NCBI RefSeq assembly: GCF_007830455.1 | Contig: NZ_VLLB01000001.1 | Span: 744,001 to 808,000, forward strand | DNA: 64,000 bases | Origin: Pseudoduganella lurida | GTDB lineage: Bacteria > Pseudomonadota > Gammaproteobacteria > Burkholderiales > Burkholderiaceae_D | Reading direction: 5' to 3' | Translations under genes and position numbers: made by a program | Part shown: positions 43,669 to 50,277 of the stretch, one piece after another | Layout: each line of letters starts with the position of its first letter | Position numbering within the stretch: position 1 is the first letter of the stretch | Notes under the pieces: generated by a model | The model's input: only the letters and a program-made list of their open reading frames with translations | The model's database searches: none | Told to the model about the DNA's origin: nothing

Positions 43669-43726
43669 CGGGGTCGTCCCCGGGAATCGGACCCGCCGCC
43701 ATGTGGCGATGCAGGGGCCGTCCCCT
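43669..43726 (-). ncRNA. Guanidine-II (mini-ykkC) riboswitch
   Basis: On the minus strand two GC hairpins each carry an ACGR tetraloop: AGGGG-ACGG-CCCCT (43726-43713) and CGGGG-ACGA-CCCCG (43682-43669), separated by 30 nt and ending 15 nt before the sugE start. Paired ACGR-loop hairpins in front of sugE are the hallmark of the guanidine-II class. Ligand binding is expected to free the ribosome site. Confidence 0.85.
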
Positions 43727-43861
43727 CGGGCTGGCCGGAGTATATCATTGCGCCCTCCCCGCTGCGGGCGCGTTCCGGGACGGCAATCACCACTTCTACC
43801 TGACCGAAAAACGCGGCCGCCAGCAGCCCTTGAACTTATATCGTAGAATGCCCATATGCGT

Positions 43862-43877
43862 ATCGGACAAAACCGAT
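43862..43877. promoter_or_regulatory. Possible ArsR operator
   Basis: ATCGG (43862-43866) and CCGAT (43873-43877) form a small inverted repeat that overlaps the start codon of the ArsR-family gene, a position suited to autorepression. The arms are short, so confidence is low. Confidence 0.3.
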
Positions 43878-44214
43878 GAACGCTTCGTCAAACATGAATA
43901 CAAGCCCACAACCCGTGCTGGACATCGACGCCATCCACAAGGCGCTGGCCAATCCGGTGCGCCGGCAGATCCTGGCCTGGCTGAAGGACCCGCAGGCCCA
44001 CTTTGCCGACCAGCTGCATCCGCTCAGCATCGGCGTGTGCGCCGGCATGATCGACAGCCGCTGCGGCCTGTCGCAGTCGACCGTGTCCGGCCACCTGGCG
44101 ACGCTGCAGAAGGCCGGCCTGATCACCGTGACCCGGCTCGGGCAGTGGAGCATGTACAAGCGCAATGACGAAGTCGTCCAGGCTTTTCTCGATCAGCTCA
44201 CTACTGAGCTTTAA
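43876..44214 (+). CDS. ArsR-family transcriptional regulator
   Basis: 112 residues. The winged helix-turn-helix includes [17 protein letters not shown] and the recognition helix [19 protein letters not shown]. Two cysteines (in [12 protein letters not shown]) lie just before the recognition helix, where they could sense thiol-reactive compounds. It precedes an Old Yellow Enzyme gene by 44 bp; the pair is likely an operon induced by electrophiles. Confidence 0.88.
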   Translation: MNASSNMNTSPQPVLDIDAIHKALANPVRRQILAWLKDPQAHFADQLHPLSIGVCAGMIDSRCGLSQSTVSGHLATLQKAGLITVTRLGQWSMYKRNDEVVQAFLDQLTTEL

Positions 44215-44258
44215 CTACTGAACTGTAACCCGGCTGTAAGCCGATTCAAGGACCCCAC

Positions 44259-45311
44259 ATGACCACACTGTTCGACCCTATCACCGTTGGCGACCTCACC
44301 CTGAAGAACCGCGTCATCATGGCGCCGCTGACCCGCGCCCGCGCCAGCGAAGGCCGCGTGCCGAACGCGCTGATGGCCGAGTACTATGCCCAGCGCGCCA
44401 GCGCCGGCCTGATCCTGTCGGAAGCGACCTCCGTCACGCCGCAGGGTGTCGGCTATGAAAACACGCCGGGCATCTGGTCGGACGAGCAGGTGGAAGGCTG
44501 GAAGCTCGTCACCGAAGCGGTGCACGCCAAGGGCGGCAAGATCTTCATGCAGCTGTGGCACGTGGGCCGCATCTCGGACCCGCAGCTGCTGAACGGCGAT
44601 GCCCCCGTCGCACCGAGCGCCATCGCACCGCAGGGCCATGTGAGCCTGCTGCGTCCGGTCCGTCCTTACGTGACGCCGCGCGCACTCGAGACGGCAGAAA
44701 TCGCCGGCGTCGTGGCCGCCTACCGCCTGGGTGCCGAGAACGCCAAGCGCGCCGGCTTCGATGGCGTGGAGATCCACGGCGCCAACGGCTACCTGCTCGA
44801 CCAGTTCCTGCAGGACGGCACGAACCAGCGCACCGACCAGTACGGCGGCCCGGTCGAGAACCGCGCCCGCCTGCTGCTGGAAGTGACGGACGCCGCCATC
44901 GACGTCTGGGGCGCTGACCGCGTGGGCATGCACCTGGCACCGCGCCGCGACTCGCACGACATGAGCGATTCCGACCCGGCCAACACCTTCGGCTACGTGG
45001 CCCGCGAACTGGCCAGGCGCAAGATCGCCTTCCTCTTCGCCCGCGAGTCGATCGGCGCGGATAGCCTGGGCCCGCTGCTGAAGAAGGAATTCGGCGGCGT
45101 GTACATCGCCAACGAACAGTTCAGCCTGGAGAGCGCGCAGGAAGCGCTGAACAACGGCACCGCCGATGCGGTCGCCTGGGGCAAGGATTTCATCTCGAAC
45201 CCGGACCTGCCGGAACGTTTCCAGCAGGGTGCGCCGCTGAACCCGCTGCGCGCCGAGGTGATCTACGGTTCGTCCGCCGAAGGCTACACGGACTATCCGG
45301 CACTTGCCTGA
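44259..45311 (+). CDS. Alkene reductase, Old Yellow Enzyme family
   Basis: 350 residues. The FMN-binding TIM barrel starts LFDPITVGDLTLKNRVIMAP; the active-site pattern includes QLWHVGR, the His-Asn pair in IHGANGYLLDQFL, and QRTDQYGG. It is close to NemA/XenA-type N-ethylmaleimide reductases, which use NADPH to reduce activated C=C bonds, nitro esters and quinones. An ArsR-type sensor upstream and a terminator immediately downstream (45330-45354) define a two-gene unit. Confidence 0.94.
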   Translation: MTTLFDPITVGDLTLKNRVIMAPLTRARASEGRVPNALMAEYYAQRASAGLILSEATSVTPQGVGYENTPGIWSDEQVEGWKLVTEAVHAKGGKIFMQLWHVGRISDPQLLNGDAPVAPSAIAPQGHVSLLRPVRPYVTPRALETAEIAGVVAAYRLGAENAKRAGFDGVEIHGANGYLLDQFLQDGTNQRTDQYGGPVENRARLLLEVTDAAIDVWGADRVGMHLAPRRDSHDMSDSDPANTFGYVARELARRKIAFLFARESIGADSLGPLLKKEFGGVYIANEQFSLESAQEALNNGTADAVAWGKDFISNPDLPERFQQGAPLNPLRAEVIYGSSAEGYTDYPALA

Positions 45312-45329
45312 ATCGTCCCTGTCTGAAGC

Positions 45330-45354
45330 AAAGGCCGCTCGCGCGGCCTTTTTT
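45330..45354 (+). terminator. Intrinsic terminator of the alkene reductase operon, first of three copies
   Basis: AAAGGCCGC-TCGC-GCGGCCTTT followed by TTT, a nine-bp stem with a U-tract. It lies 18 nt beyond the stop codon and is repeated at 45436-45460 and, without the U-tract, at 45543-45564. Confidence 0.9.
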
Positions 45355-45564
45355 ACGTCCTGATGTGCTCCACGGTTTGTCCGCCGCAAGCTGCATGGCC
45401 TGGCCCCCACTCGCCCGAGCGGCCGTCATCGGAGCAAAGGCCGCTCGCGCGGCCTTTTTTACGTCTTGATGTGCTCCACGGTTCGTCCGCCGCAAGCTGC
45501 ATGGCGTGGCCAGCGCTCGCCCGAGGTGCCGTCACCTGAAGCAAAGGCCGCTCGCGCGGCCTTT
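45330..45564. repeat. About 106-bp tandem repeat containing the terminator
   Basis: The terminator and about 85 bp of following sequence (tgatgtgctccacggtt, gtccgccgcaagctgcatgg) are repeated with period 106-107: units start at 45330, 45436 and 45543, the last truncated after the hairpin. It fills the space between two convergent genes. Confidence 0.9.
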
Positions 45565-45609
45565 CCACATTCCTGCAGCGGGCGCCGCCTCCAGGCCCGC
45601 CCAGCCGCG

Positions 45610-46575
45610 TCAGCGCGGTACGCTGTAGCTGACCGGCACGAACTGGTAACCCTTGCCGCTGCTGCGCAGGTGGCCCAGGGCGGGGAACGGCAGGTGGGCT
45701 GCGCCGATCAGGTAACCGCTCCGCGCCGCCTCCGCGAAGCCGGCCTGGCGGGCGGCCAGCGCCGTCTTGCTGTCGCTGTCGAACGCGATCGTCACGGTCG
45801 GGTCATCGAACTGGATGAAGTTGGCGTGGATCAGGTCGCCGATCAGCACCAGTTTCTGGCCCCGGCTTTCCACCACGTACGAGGTGTGGCCCGGCGTGTG
45901 GCCGTAGCTCGACGTGGCGCGGATACCCGGCACCAGTTCGGTACTGCCATCGAACGGCACGAATTTCTTGGCGCCCACATACGGGGCCAGCGCATTCTGC
46001 GCGCCCTGGAAATAGCCCTGCTTGTCGGCCGGTGCCGAAGAAGCCTGCGACTTGCTCAGCCAGTAGTCGGCATCGTGCCGGTCCGCACGCACGACGGCGT
46101 TCGGGAACACGGACTGGCCGGCCCCCAGTCCGCCGATGTGGTCGGGGTGCAGGTGCGTGATGTAGATTTCATCGACCTGCTCCGGCTGGTAGCCGGCCGC
46201 CTTCAGGTTGGCCAGCAGCTTGCCCAGGGTGGGGCCGAACAGGCCGCCGGCACCCGTGTCGACCAGCACCAGCTTGCTGCCCGTGTTGATCAGGAAGGTG
46301 TTGACCGATGTTTCGACGGGCGCCTTGACGAAGTTCTTCGTAAACGCCTGCTGCAGCTGCGCCGGCTTCGCCTGCAGCAGCTTGTCCATCGGCAGGTCGA
46401 CGGTACCATCGCTCAGCACGGTCACTTCGAAGTCGCCCAGCATCGTGCGGTAGTAGCCGGGGGCCTGGGTGCCCACGATCGGCGCGGCGGCAAAGGCGCC
46501 GGCAGCCGTCACGCTCAGCACGGCACCGGCGATGGTGGACAGCACCTGGCGGCGCGCAGTGAAGGAGAAGCCCAT
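45610..46575 (-). CDS. Exported metallo-beta-lactamase-fold hydrolase
   Basis: 321 residues. An N-terminal signal (RRQVLSTIAGAVLSVTAAGAF) predicts periplasmic location. Zinc-binding motifs are THLHPDHIGG, GHTPGHTSYV, and IGDLIH with the bridging Asp. The sequence resembles lactonase/alkylsulfatase-like MBL proteins rather than class B beta-lactamases. The substrate is unknown. It stands immediately before the Fap-like locus but reads as a separate unit. Confidence 0.9.
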   Translation of the reverse strand: MGFSFTARRQVLSTIAGAVLSVTAAGAFAAAPIVGTQAPGYYRTMLGDFEVTVLSDGTVDLPMDKLLQAKPAQLQQAFTKNFVKAPVETSVNTFLINTGSKLVLVDTGAGGLFGPTLGKLLANLKAAGYQPEQVDEIYITHLHPDHIGGLGAGQSVFPNAVVRADRHDADYWLSKSQASSAPADKQGYFQGAQNALAPYVGAKKFVPFDGSTELVPGIRATSSYGHTPGHTSYVVESRGQKLVLIGDLIHANFIQFDDPTVTIAFDSDSKTALAARQAGFAEAARSGYLIGAAHLPFPALGHLRSSGKGYQFVPVSYSVPR

Positions 46576-46683
46576 CTCTTGTTCCTCTTGTGGATGTGTT
46601 CGGAACGACAGATTAACCGAAACGGCGCGCCCCTGCAGGGCCCTCCTCCTTCCGCACTAACGCGGCGCCCCCCATTGCCGGTA

Positions 46684-48159
46684 TCAGAAATTGAGGGGCA
46701 TGCGCACGGCCAGCGAGACATCCGGCGTATCCCGCGTGAGCCCTGCACCGACCGTGACATTGATCGTGCGCTTCTCGTTCAGGCGATACGAGAAACCCAT
46801 CAGCAGCGTGCCCAGCTGCGTGCGCACGGATCCCGGCACATTGCTGCCGTTCTGCTTCGTGCGACCCACCGAACTGTGGTCGTAGCCCAGGCTGAGCGAC
46901 GCCTTCTCGTTCAGGGCCAGCCCCATGCCGAAGTTGAAGCCGATCACGCCACCGGGCTTCACGTCGCCCAGCGGTTCCGTCTCGCCGTTCAGCACGCGGC
47001 GGCTCACGTTGCTGCGCTTGAAATTGTGCAGGTAGCTGGCGCTGCCGAAGAAGATGGCCGGATCGGAAGGAAACAACCAGGTCAGGCTGGGCTGGATGCC
47101 ATAGAAGCCGGAGCCGGTCGGCAGGTCCAGCGGCAGCCCGGTGCCGGTGGCGTTTTCGCCCACGCAGCGGCGCGTGCAGTCCGTCACCACCTCGAACGGA
47201 TCGCGCCCGGTGCGGGTCTTCACGCGCAGGCCGGCCACGTAGTAGGGCTTGTCGATGCCGCCGTCGTTCAGCTGGTGCCGCATCGACAGCTCCACGTCGC
47301 CGATCGCCCGGCCGCTCGTATTGAAGACGCGTTCGACGGCGGTGCCCGTGAACAGCTCGCGGCTCACCGTGGCATCGGAGCGGTAGACATAGGGCACGCG
47401 CAGTTCGACCTCGGTGCGGTTGCTCAGGCCGTAGCGGCCCGTGAGCGACGCATTGAAGGTGTTGCGCTTGACTTCGCGCACGTCCACCAGGCCGATCAGC
47501 AGCGCCGGGATGATGGTGTAACCGACCAGCGCGACCCGGTTGCTGGACGAATAGCCGAACTGCAGCGCGGGCTCCAGCACGTAGTGGCCGCGCGCCGTCA
47601 GCACGCCGGGCGCTTCGAACAGGGGCGCCACTTCGGGCGGGCGGGCGTTGCGTTCGGGGGCGCGGCCCACGGCGGGCGCCGGCGCCGCCTGTTTATTCTG
47701 CCGCGGCGGTACCTGTGGCCGGCCTGGCACCGGTGCAGCCTGCGCGGGTACTGGCGGCTGGGGCTGCGTCTGGTCCGCCGGACCCGTGCCACGCAGCGTC
47801 TCGAGGATGGCCGAGGCCAGCGGGCGCCGCGCCGGTTCTGCTTCGTCAGCCGTCCTGCCGAGCGGTTCCGCCAGCGCCGGCTCCGCGTCCGGCATGGGCG
47901 CGGCCACCGCCGGTCCTCTCGGCGTCATCGTATCGTCCGCGACCGGCGCCCGTCCTGCCGCCAGTTCCGCCTGCAACTGGCGCAGCAGTTCGCGCTGGCT
48001 GGCAAGCTCCGCGCGCAGGCGCTGCAGTTCGGCGGACAACTCCGCGGACGACGGCCCGTCGCCAGGCGGCGCCGCGGGCAGCGCCTGCTGCGCCAGCGCA
48101 CTCAGCATGAAGAGGGACAGGCCGGCCGAACCGGCACGCAGGGTATGGACGAGCCGCAT
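46684..48159 (-). CDS. FapF-like outer-membrane protein: coiled coil plus beta-barrel
   Basis: 491 residues; the ATG at 48159 has AGGAG eight bases upstream. Signal peptide to about residue 24. Residues 37-70 form a heptad coiled coil (ELQRLRAELASQRELLRQL), followed by a Pro/Ala-rich linker to about 170. The remaining part alternates amphipathic strands and ends MPLNF, a BAM signal. FapF of Pseudomonas has the same plan, an N-terminal coiled coil gating a 12-strand secretion pore. It is the last gene of the operon that starts at 52248. Homology was judged from architecture and gene order, so the call is probable. Confidence 0.65.
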   Translation of the reverse strand: MRLVHTLRAGSAGLSLFMLSALAQQALPAAPPGDGPSSAELSAELQRLRAELASQRELLRQLQAELAAGRAPVADDTMTPRGPAVAAPMPDAEPALAEPLGRTADEAEPARRPLASAILETLRGTGPADQTQPQPPVPAQAAPVPGRPQVPPRQNKQAAPAPAVGRAPERNARPPEVAPLFEAPGVLTARGHYVLEPALQFGYSSSNRVALVGYTIIPALLIGLVDVREVKRNTFNASLTGRYGLSNRTEVELRVPYVYRSDATVSRELFTGTAVERVFNTSGRAIGDVELSMRHQLNDGGIDKPYYVAGLRVKTRTGRDPFEVVTDCTRRCVGENATGTGLPLDLPTGSGFYGIQPSLTWLFPSDPAIFFGSASYLHNFKRSNVSRRVLNGETEPLGDVKPGGVIGFNFGMGLALNEKASLSLGYDHSSVGRTKQNGSNVPGSVRTQLGTLLMGFSYRLNEKRTINVTVGAGLTRDTPDVSLAVRMPLNF

Positions 48160-48210
48160 GCTTGCACTCCTGTGACGGGACCGCTCGATGCGGTACGTGG
48201 GCGGGGCCGC

Positions 48211-48705
48211 TCAGCGCGGCACGACGGCGGTCGACAGCGCCTGGCGCAGGCTGTCGCCGAAGTTCAGACCCTTGAGTGTAGAGAGCGTATTGACGGTGGC
48301 ATTGATCGTCGTCTGGCTGCGGATCAGCTGGTCGTTGGCACTGTTCTGCAGCACCAGTGCCGCCATCGTCTGCATGTTGGTGGCAAGCGACACTGCGTTG
48401 CCGTCCCCCGCCGCGACAAAGCTGAACCCCGACGACGGCGCGCCTCCGGTGCCGGCCACATCGGCCAGCGCCAGCCTGCTGCTCCCGACCACGTTGCCGT
48501 TCAGGCTGATCATGCGGTCCAGCTCCAGCGACACGAGCAGGCCATTGCCGGTATCGAAGCCTCCGCGCGCCTCGTCCAGCACGGCTTCATCGACCGGCAC
48601 CCAGCCGCCCGGCCCACCCTCGGCCCGCGCGGCCGGCAGAACGGCCAGCGCAGGCAGCAGCGCCATCGCCCACAGGCGCGGAGCGGCGCGCCTTGACTGT
48701 CGCAT
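48211..48705 (-). CDS. Small secreted protein of the Fap-like locus (FapE-like position)
   Basis: 164 residues from the ATG at 48705, which has GGAGG eight bases upstream and begins a signal peptide (RLWAMALLPALAVLPAARA). In-frame ATGs at 48837 and 48825 would add a low-complexity tail encoded by 9-bp repeats. The mature protein begins with a DEARGG segment and ends in a Gln/Asn-rich tract with VLQNSANDQLIRSQTTINA, resembling motifs in the two other secreted proteins of the locus. It lies 140 bp beyond the peptidase gene. Confidence 0.6.
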   Translation of the reverse strand: MRQSRRAAPRLWAMALLPALAVLPAARAEGGPGGWVPVDEAVLDEARGGFDTGNGLLVSLELDRMISLNGNVVGSSRLALADVAGTGGAPSSGFSFVAAGDGNAVSLATNMQTMAALVLQNSANDQLIRSQTTINATVNTLSTLKGLNFGDSLRQALSTAVVPR

Positions 48706-48723
48706 CGCCCGTCCCTCCACCTC

Positions 48724-48786
48724 TGTCGCCACTGTCGCTACTGTCGCCACTTCGCCCCCTTCCGCCACTTCCGCCACTTCCGCCAG
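48724..48786. repeat. 9-bp repeats upstream of a signal-peptide start
   Basis: Two runs of 9-bp units (tgtcgccac-type and ttccgccac-type). They lie just upstream of the ATG at 48705 and would be translated only if an earlier start is used. Confidence 0.6.
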
Positions 48787-48846
48787 TTGCCATCGCACCG
48801 CCCGGCCGCCCGTTCCGTCATCCATCGGTTTCTCCATGTATCGCTG

Positions 48847-49650
48847 TCAGAAGTCGCCCACATCGTGCTTCGGCAGGGTGACCCGGCCCAGCCCGGTGCG
48901 GTCCAGCGCTTCACCGGGCAGCATGCGCGGTGCCACGGCCCAGTCCGCCAACGCGTTGAAACGCGGCGTGCCGGCCCGGCCGTGGATCACGAACAGCAGA
49001 TGGTTCAGCCAGATCGCCTCGAACGCTGCGCGGCTCATCGCCCGCGTGCCGCCCGCCGGATCGCCCAGCAGCACGCGGCCATCGCGCACGCCCTTCACCA
49101 CGACGAAGTGCCGGTAGCCCCGCTCCGCCACCAGCACGATCGCCGGCAGCGCGGCCCCCGCCAGCGCCTCCAGCGGCTGCTGGAAGCCATCCGCCACGAA
49201 GCCGTGGGCGGCCAGGTAGCGCTTCATGTCCAGCAGCGAGAAGCCTTCGCGCCGGATGCGCGCCTGGTCGCCGCCGGCGAACATTTCGCGGAACGCCTGC
49301 GCCTCGGTCACGGGAACGCCGTAGTGATGCGTGAGCAGCGTGGCGATTGCCGCCGAACCGCAGCTGAAGTCGAACTGCTGCCGCACGGTGGCGAGATAGC
49401 GCGCCTCGCGGATGCTTGTCACGCCCACCGATACCGGGCCGGCACCGGCGAACGGCAGGTCGACCGCCCGCACAGGCGGTGACAGCGCCAGGGCAAGCAC
49501 GAAGGACGATGCCAGGGCCAGTCGGGCAGGTGCGGGTGGCGGGGCAGCGGGTGGCGGGGCAGGTGCGGATGGCGAGGCCCATTCCGACGGCGCCTCGCGA
49601 CGCTGCGCCATCCTTGCCGGCATCGTTCGCCTCACGATCGCGGCCCTCAT
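48847..49650 (-). CDS. C39-type cysteine peptidase, FapD-like
   Basis: 267 residues; the ATG at 49650 overlaps the stop of the preceding gene (ATGA). An N-terminal hydrophobic segment (LALASSFVLALALSPPVRA) suggests export or anchoring. The C39 catalytic triad is visible: Cys97 in QQFDFSCGSAAIATLL, His181 in RGYRHFVVVKG and Asp197 in LLGDPAGG. FapD of the Fap amyloid operon is a C39 peptidase located between the fibre genes and fapE/fapF, the same place as here. It probably processes one of the secreted components. Confidence 0.82.
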   Translation of the reverse strand: MRAAIVRRTMPARMAQRREAPSEWASPSAPAPPPAAPPPAPARLALASSFVLALALSPPVRAVDLPFAGAGPVSVGVTSIREARYLATVRQQFDFSCGSAAIATLLTHHYGVPVTEAQAFREMFAGGDQARIRREGFSLLDMKRYLAAHGFVADGFQQPLEALAGAALPAIVLVAERGYRHFVVVKGVRDGRVLLGDPAGGTRAMSRAAFEAIWLNHLLFVIHGRAGTPRFNALADWAVAPRMLPGEALDRTGLGRVTLPKHDVGDF

Positions 49651-50174
49651 TTGAACTGCACGTTGACGATGGTGGCGTTCTGGATCAGCACGTTGGCACC
49701 CGTGTTCTGGATCACCATCGGCAGGCCGCTGGCATTGGCAAACGAGCCTTCCGTGATCACGTTCGAGCCCGTCACCACATTCGTGGCCGCATTGTTGCCC
49801 ACGGTGCCGTTCAGCTTCATGTCGCTCCAAGGCGTTTCCGTTCCGCCGCGCAGGTCCGCCAGGCGGGCGTCATCGAGGGCGCCGGGCGGGCCGGACACCC
49901 TCAGGTCCTGCACCGGCCCCGGCACCACCACAGGCAAGCTGGCGGACAAGCTGGCCGGCAAATGAGCTGGCAAATGAGCGGGCAAATGAGCGGGCAAATG
50001 AGTGGTCAAATGAGCGGTCAAACGAGCGGGCGTGGCGGCAGGCGCCGCCACGTGCTCCTGCGCCTCCTCGCCAAATGCCCCCGCCTCGCCTGCCGGCGCC
50101 GCAGCGCACCAGCAGGCAGGCAGGCACAGCAACGCCGTCACCGCAGCAATCTTTCGTTGGAATCGTCCATCCAT
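49647..50174 (-). CDS. Small secreted protein of the Fap-like locus (possible nucleator or minor subunit)
   Basis: 175 residues from the ATG at 50174 with GGAGG five bases upstream. A signal peptide (KIAAVTALLCLPACWCAAAP) contains a Cys that could make it a lipoprotein, though no strict lipobox is seen. Residues 50-82 are a His-Leu-Pro-Ala tetrapeptide repeat encoded by 12-bp DNA repeats (49959-50030). The C-terminal 50 residues are Asn/Gly/Thr-rich and end with MVIQNTGANVLIQNATIVNV, matching the C-terminal motif of the large Gly-rich protein. Its stop overlaps the peptidase start. Confidence 0.62.
   Translation of the reverse strand: MDGRFQRKIAAVTALLCLPACWCAAAPAGEAGAFGEEAQEHVAAPAATPARLTAHLTTHLPAHLPAHLPAHLPASLSASLPVVVPGPVQDLRVSGPPGALDDARLADLRGGTETPWSDMKLNGTVGNNAATNVVTGSNVITEGSFANASGLPMVIQNTGANVLIQNATIVNVQFK
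49959..50030. repeat. In-frame 12-bp tandem repeat
   Basis: Six 12-bp units (caaatgagcggg and variants) encode a repeated Ala-His-Leu-Pro-type tetrapeptide in the small secreted protein. Confidence 0.75.
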
Positions 50175-50195
50175 GTCGCCTCCCAGGCTGTGAAT

Positions 50196-50219
50196 GCCGC
50201 TCCCGAACACGGGAGCGGC
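50196..50219 (-). promoter_or_regulatory. Intercistronic hairpin after the Gly-rich fibre gene
   Basis: GCCGCTCCCG-TGTT-CGGGAGCGGC on the minus strand, a perfect 10-bp stem with a four-base loop and no U-tract. It lies between the stop of the Gly-rich gene (50278) and the next start (50174). Such structures often stabilise the upstream message or lower downstream expression, giving more fibre subunit than accessory protein. Confidence 0.6.
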
Positions 50220-50277
50220 CCGTGTGCGGCGGACCGGCCGGCACTCCCCACGGAGCACGGCCGCCCGCCCCACGCCC

